NCBI GenBank assembly: GCA_964524145.1
Contig: CAZGCA010000024.1
Coordinates: 1 to 64,000 of the forward strand
Direction: 5' to 3'
DNA length: 64,000 bases
Source of the DNA: CAZGCA01 sp964524145
GTDB taxonomy: Bacteria; Hydrogenedentota; CAZGCA01
Of this stretch, positions 61,324 through 64,000 are shown in pieces. How positions within the stretch are numbered: the stretch's first letter is position 1; each line of letters opens with the position of its first letter. The translations under genes and the position numbers were made by a program. The notes beneath the pieces were generated by a model. The model was not told where the DNA came from. It was given only the letters and a program-made list of their open reading frames with translations, and did not search any database.

Positions 61324-61576
61324 CACTCCTCCTGTGACATATGATTCTGTGCAATGAGAGTGCAACCCACATGCCAGATCCGTTGAAGCGTCGGCCAGTA
61401 TCGTAACCCGCTGATTGAAAAGCAGTTATATAAGATCGTGCGATCGGCAAGAACCACCGTGTCGCACGCGTTGTTTCATAATGGAACGGGGGCGTCGGCA
61501 AACGAGATGCCGAAGCTGGCGGAGAACGTCCTAGTGCGGTACCGAAACGTCGTGTTTCTTGAGCTTAGGCCAGAGC

Positions 61577-61800
61577 GTTAAGTAACAGACCGCAGCTTGA
61601 GCAAGGCTTTCGACGAGGTGGGACTGCCCGACTTGGAACACGCCCGTATGGTGATCGATGAGATAGTGCGCTGGTACGACGAGCGGCGGCTGCACGGCGC
61701 GTTGCATTTGCTCAGGGCGATAGACTACTATAGGAGCGATCCGGAGAGGTTGCTCGAAGAGCGCAGAAACACACTGGGCGAGACTGCAAGAGGAGGTGTT
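61577..61800 (+). pseudogene. C-terminal remnant of an IS3-type transposase
   Basis: The frame from about 61597 reads IVRWYDERRLHGALHLLRAIDYYRSDPERLLEERR. This matches the C-terminal end of IS3-family integrase-type transposases, where WYN..RLHSALGYL.P..YY is followed by an arginine-rich tail. The catalytic DDE part is gone, and a stop lies just upstream. The remnant runs in frame into the sulfatase gene, whose own start follows it. The preceding 290 bases up to clpB hold only the clpB upstream ORF and nothing else recognisable. Confidence 0.7.
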
Positions 61801-61803
61801 GGT

Positions 61804-63276
61804 GTGTGTTCTAGCCGTGAGAGGACGCGACGGGCGTTTCTCAAGACGTTGGCGGGAACATCGATTGGTCTTGGAGGTTTAAGCATGGCACCACATTCCG
61901 TGATGGCGCAGGATCAGGCGTCCGCCGAATCTGCGAGGCCGAATCTTCTGTTTGTGTTCGCGGACCAGTGGCGCGCCCAGAACATCGGGTATCTTGATCC
62001 TGAAGTTCACACACCTCATCTCGACCGCTTCGCTGCCGAGGGAGCCCGGTTCGATAACGCGGTCTCGGCGTTACCGGTCTGCACACCGTACCGCGCGATG
62101 ATGCTTACCGGCCGATACGCGCTGAGCACCCGGATGCTGCTTAATGATGTGCGGCTTCCGGAAAGCGAGATCTCGATTGCGGAGGTGTTGAAAGATGCCG
62201 GGTATCAGACGGGGTACGTCGGCAAATGGCACCTCGACGGTCCGTGGCGCTGGGAGTGGACGCCGCCGGGACCCCGCCGCCAGGGGTTCGATTTCTGGGC
62301 CGGGATCGACTGCCAGCACAGGTACCTCGATGCCTTTTACTACCGGGACACGCCCGAGAAAATCCGGATCGAGGGATACGAGCCCGACCATCAGACCGAC
62401 GTGGCCATCGAGTTTCTCCGAGAACGGCAAATGGATAAGCCGTTCTGCCTGTTCCTGTCCTGGGCTCCGCCGCACGACCCCTACGACCAAGTGCCGGAAG
62501 AGTTTCTCGACCTGTACGACCCGGCGTCGATCACGTTGCGTCAAAACTGTCGCGACGAACGGCACCGAAAGCAGATCGCCCAGTACTACGCGCATATCAC
62601 CGCGCTCGACACCTGCTTCGGTCGGCTCATGACCACGCTGGACGAGCTGGGGTTGCGCGAGAACACCGTGGTGGTATTCACTTCAGACCATGGAGACATG
62701 CTCGGCTCGCAGGGTCGCGCCAAGAAACAGCTTCCGTGGGAGGAATCGCTGATGGTGCCGTTTCTGCTGCGCCATCCGGGAGTTGTGAAGGCGGGGTCGA
62801 GGATAGAGTCGCCGTTAAACGCTGTGGATATCATGCCGACGCTTCTGGCTCTGCTTGGCGTTCCATCGCCATCGTGCGTCGAGGGCTCCGACCTTTCGCA
62901 CCTGCTACTCGGTGGGAGCGGCCGAGCGCCTGACTCAGCGTTCATATTCAACATCTGTCCGTTCTGGTCTCGGCGGTTGGCTGCCATCCCCGAATGGCGC
63001 GGCGTCCGCACCGCGCACCACACGTACGTTCGGACGCTGGCCGGTCCTTGGCTGCTCTATGACAACACGAACGACCCCTACCAGTTGACCAACCTTGTCG
63101 AAGATCCGTCGACGCGCGCGCTGCGGGATCGACTGGACCGTGAGATCGACCAATGGCTCGACAAGACAGGCGACCCGTTCCGTCCACGCCAGTACTACCA
63201 CGAGAAGTTCGGTTTTGAAGTGGACGAATACGGGAACACCCCCTACTACCGATACCGGTCGGACAAAACCTCATAG
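61804..63276 (+). CDS. Tat-exported sulfatase
   Basis: A 490-residue type I sulfatase. It begins with a twin-arginine signal, TRRAFLK, then a hydrophobic stretch and AxA-like end (SVMAQDQ). The catalytic motif is C93 in CTPYRAMMLTGR, fitting CxPxR, in which the cysteine becomes formylglycine. NLLFVFADQWRAQNIG provides metal-binding Asp, and FTSDHGDMLGSQG the second metal site. I place the start at GTG 61804, 7 bases after AGGAGG; the longer in-frame reading from 61597 includes an IS3 transposase tail. It should remove sulfate from polysaccharides or sulfated sugars outside the cytoplasm. Confidence 0.9.
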   Translation: MCSSRERTRRAFLKTLAGTSIGLGGLSMAPHSVMAQDQASAESARPNLLFVFADQWRAQNIGYLDPEVHTPHLDRFAAEGARFDNAVSALPVCTPYRAMMLTGRYALSTRMLLNDVRLPESEISIAEVLKDAGYQTGYVGKWHLDGPWRWEWTPPGPRRQGFDFWAGIDCQHRYLDAFYYRDTPEKIRIEGYEPDHQTDVAIEFLRERQMDKPFCLFLSWAPPHDPYDQVPEEFLDLYDPASITLRQNCRDERHRKQIAQYYAHITALDTCFGRLMTTLDELGLRENTVVVFTSDHGDMLGSQGRAKKQLPWEESLMVPFLLRHPGVVKAGSRIESPLNAVDIMPTLLALLGVPSPSCVEGSDLSHLLLGGSGRAPDSAFIFNICPFWSRRLAAIPEWRGVRTAHHTYVRTLAGPWLLYDNTNDPYQLTNLVEDPSTRALRDRLDREIDQWLDKTGDPFRPRQYYHEKFGFEVDEYGNTPYYRYRSDKTS

Positions 63277-63353
63277 TTGTCCTCCGCGAGTCTGCGTGGT
63301 ATGCTATGGCGTCGCTTGATGGTTGGTAATGGAGCCAGTGTGAGGTTTGTTAA

Positions 63354-64000
63354 ATGAATCCGAAACTCAACTGCACAGTGGTGTATAGACGTTTCCTGTT
63401 GGCAACCCTCGTTGTGGGACTCTTGTTCGGGACCGGCTGCAGGCAGCAGGAGACGGTCGAAGAGGGAGCCCCGTCCAAGAGCCAGCCGGTGATAGCGGTC
63501 GTGCCCAAAGGGTTGCTCCACCAGTTCTGGCTGACGGTGAAGGCGGGAGCGGAGCACGCCAGCAAAGAGTACGGCGCCAAAATGCTCTGGAAAGGCCCGT
63601 CGGTTGAGACCGATATAGCCGGCCAGATGACGATAATCGAGGACTTTATCAGCCGCAACGTTGACGCTATCGTGATGGCGGCGACCGACGCGAAGGCGCT
63701 CGTTCCGGTAGTGCAGAGAGCGCACGAGGCGGGCATACCGGTGGTAACGATCGATTCGGGTGTCGATTCGGAGATCCCGGTGTCGTTCGTTGCGACCGAC
63801 AACATCGCCGGCGCGCGTGCCGCGGCACGGACGCTCGCCGATCTGATCGGCGGCACGGGCGAGGTCGGCCTGATACCGTTCGTACCGGGTGCTGCGACGT
63901 CGATGCTCCGCGAAAAGGGGTTCAAGGACGGGATAGCCGAGATTCCCGGCATCGAGCTGGTGTCGGTGCTCTACTCTCAAAGCAGCCCGGCGCGGGGCAT
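63354..64000 (+). CDS. Lipoprotein sugar-binding protein of an ABC transporter (cut by window end)
   Basis: The frame is open from ATG 63354 to the edge of the window, at least 215 residues. The signal ends in a lipobox-like LLFGTGC with C29 as lipid anchor. The rest is a Peripla_BP_4 fold: VIAVVPKGLLHQFWLTVKAG, DAIVMAATDAKALVP, GIPVVTIDSGVDSE and GEVGLIPFVPGAAT. It is related to the binding protein at 11281-12294 but is a true lipoprotein. Since it follows the sulfatase by 77 bases on the same strand, the two may handle one sulfated sugar. The transporter genes would lie beyond the right edge. Confidence 0.85.
   Translation, partial: MNPKLNCTVVYRRFLLATLVVGLLFGTGCRQQETVEEGAPSKSQPVIAVVPKGLLHQFWLTVKAGAEHASKEYGAKMLWKGPSVETDIAGQMTIIEDFISRNVDAIVMAATDAKALVPVVQRAHEAGIPVVTIDSGVDSEIPVSFVATDNIAGARAAARTLADLIGGTGEVGLIPFVPGAATSMLREKGFKDGIAEIPGIELVSVLYSQSSPARG

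Noticed and set aside
61597..63276. Treating the whole frame as one 559-residue sulfatase
   Set aside because: The first 65 residues match an IS3 transposase tail, and a Tat signal with a good ribosome site begins at 61804.

Overview
The window (about 60% GC, one 100-base N gap) comes from an anaerobic bacterium that can run the Wood-Ljungdahl (reductive acetyl-CoA) pathway and also carries many secreted carbohydrate-related proteins: tandem DUF1080, DUF4380, a CBM9-like protein, a Tat-exported sulfatase, a PIG-L deacetylase and two sugar-binding proteins. That mix is typical of anaerobic Planctomycetota, Hydrogenedentota and similar groups known mostly from metagenomes. No 16S gene is present, so this placement is inference. 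The N gap and several interspersed palindromes also suggest a metagenome-derived scaffold.

Layout. 0.2-9.6 kb (+): a secreted CBM9-like protein, a DUF1848 protein, a HEPN-like protein and the addB-addA recombination nuclease pair. 9.6-16.2 kb (-): a sugar ABC transporter operon (DUF4380 protein, ATPase, permease, membrane-anchored binding protein) ending in hflX. 16.5-21.2 kb (+): a B12-binding-type radical SAM enzyme, then an operon of a sphingosine-phosphate-lyase-like PLP enzyme, a TauE/SafE exporter and an amidohydrolase, with a good sigma70-type promoter. 21.2-27.4 kb (-): PIG-L, tandem DUF1080, rhomboid-TPR, TPR/zinc-ribbon/RDD and a small membrane protein.

27.6-29.0 kb (+): a compact RiPP locus, the most interesting find. 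A consensus promoter drives a 66-residue peptide ending in a TTxxxxEE core. A second TTxxxxEE peptide follows in the same frame just beyond the stop. Then come a perfect hairpin and an ATP-grasp ligase. This is the architecture of a group 2 (plesiocin-like) graspetide, a peptide with side-chain ester crosslinks.

29.0-54.5 kb (-): about 26 genes on one strand, headed by folE behind a 17-bp-spaced promoter. They are folE, fhs, folD, a cytoplasmic [NiFe] hydrogenase with its maturation protease, metV, metF, a small ORF, acsD, a four-cluster ferredoxin, a small zinc ribbon, cooS/acsA, acsB, acsC, acsE, a secreted protein, acsV, two cooC-type ATPases, fdhD, moaC, mogA, a homocysteine-methyltransferase-like gene, a THEP1 NTPase and a 2-hydroxyacid dehydrogenase. 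Together these give the methyl branch from formate to methyl-THF, methyl transfer to the corrinoid protein, CO2 reduction to CO, acetyl-CoA assembly, corrinoid reactivation and nickel insertion. The hydrogenase is a likely electron source. No formate dehydrogenase gene lies in the window, although fdhD, moaC and mogA imply one elsewhere.

55-64 kb: an SDR epimerase, an ArsB/NhaD-type permease coupled to a secreted gluzincin-like protein, a GxxExxY remnant, clpB with a short upstream ORF (-), an IS3-type transposase tail directly upstream of a Tat sulfatase, and a truncated lipoprotein sugar-binding protein at the right edge. I saw no tRNA, rRNA or CRISPR array.
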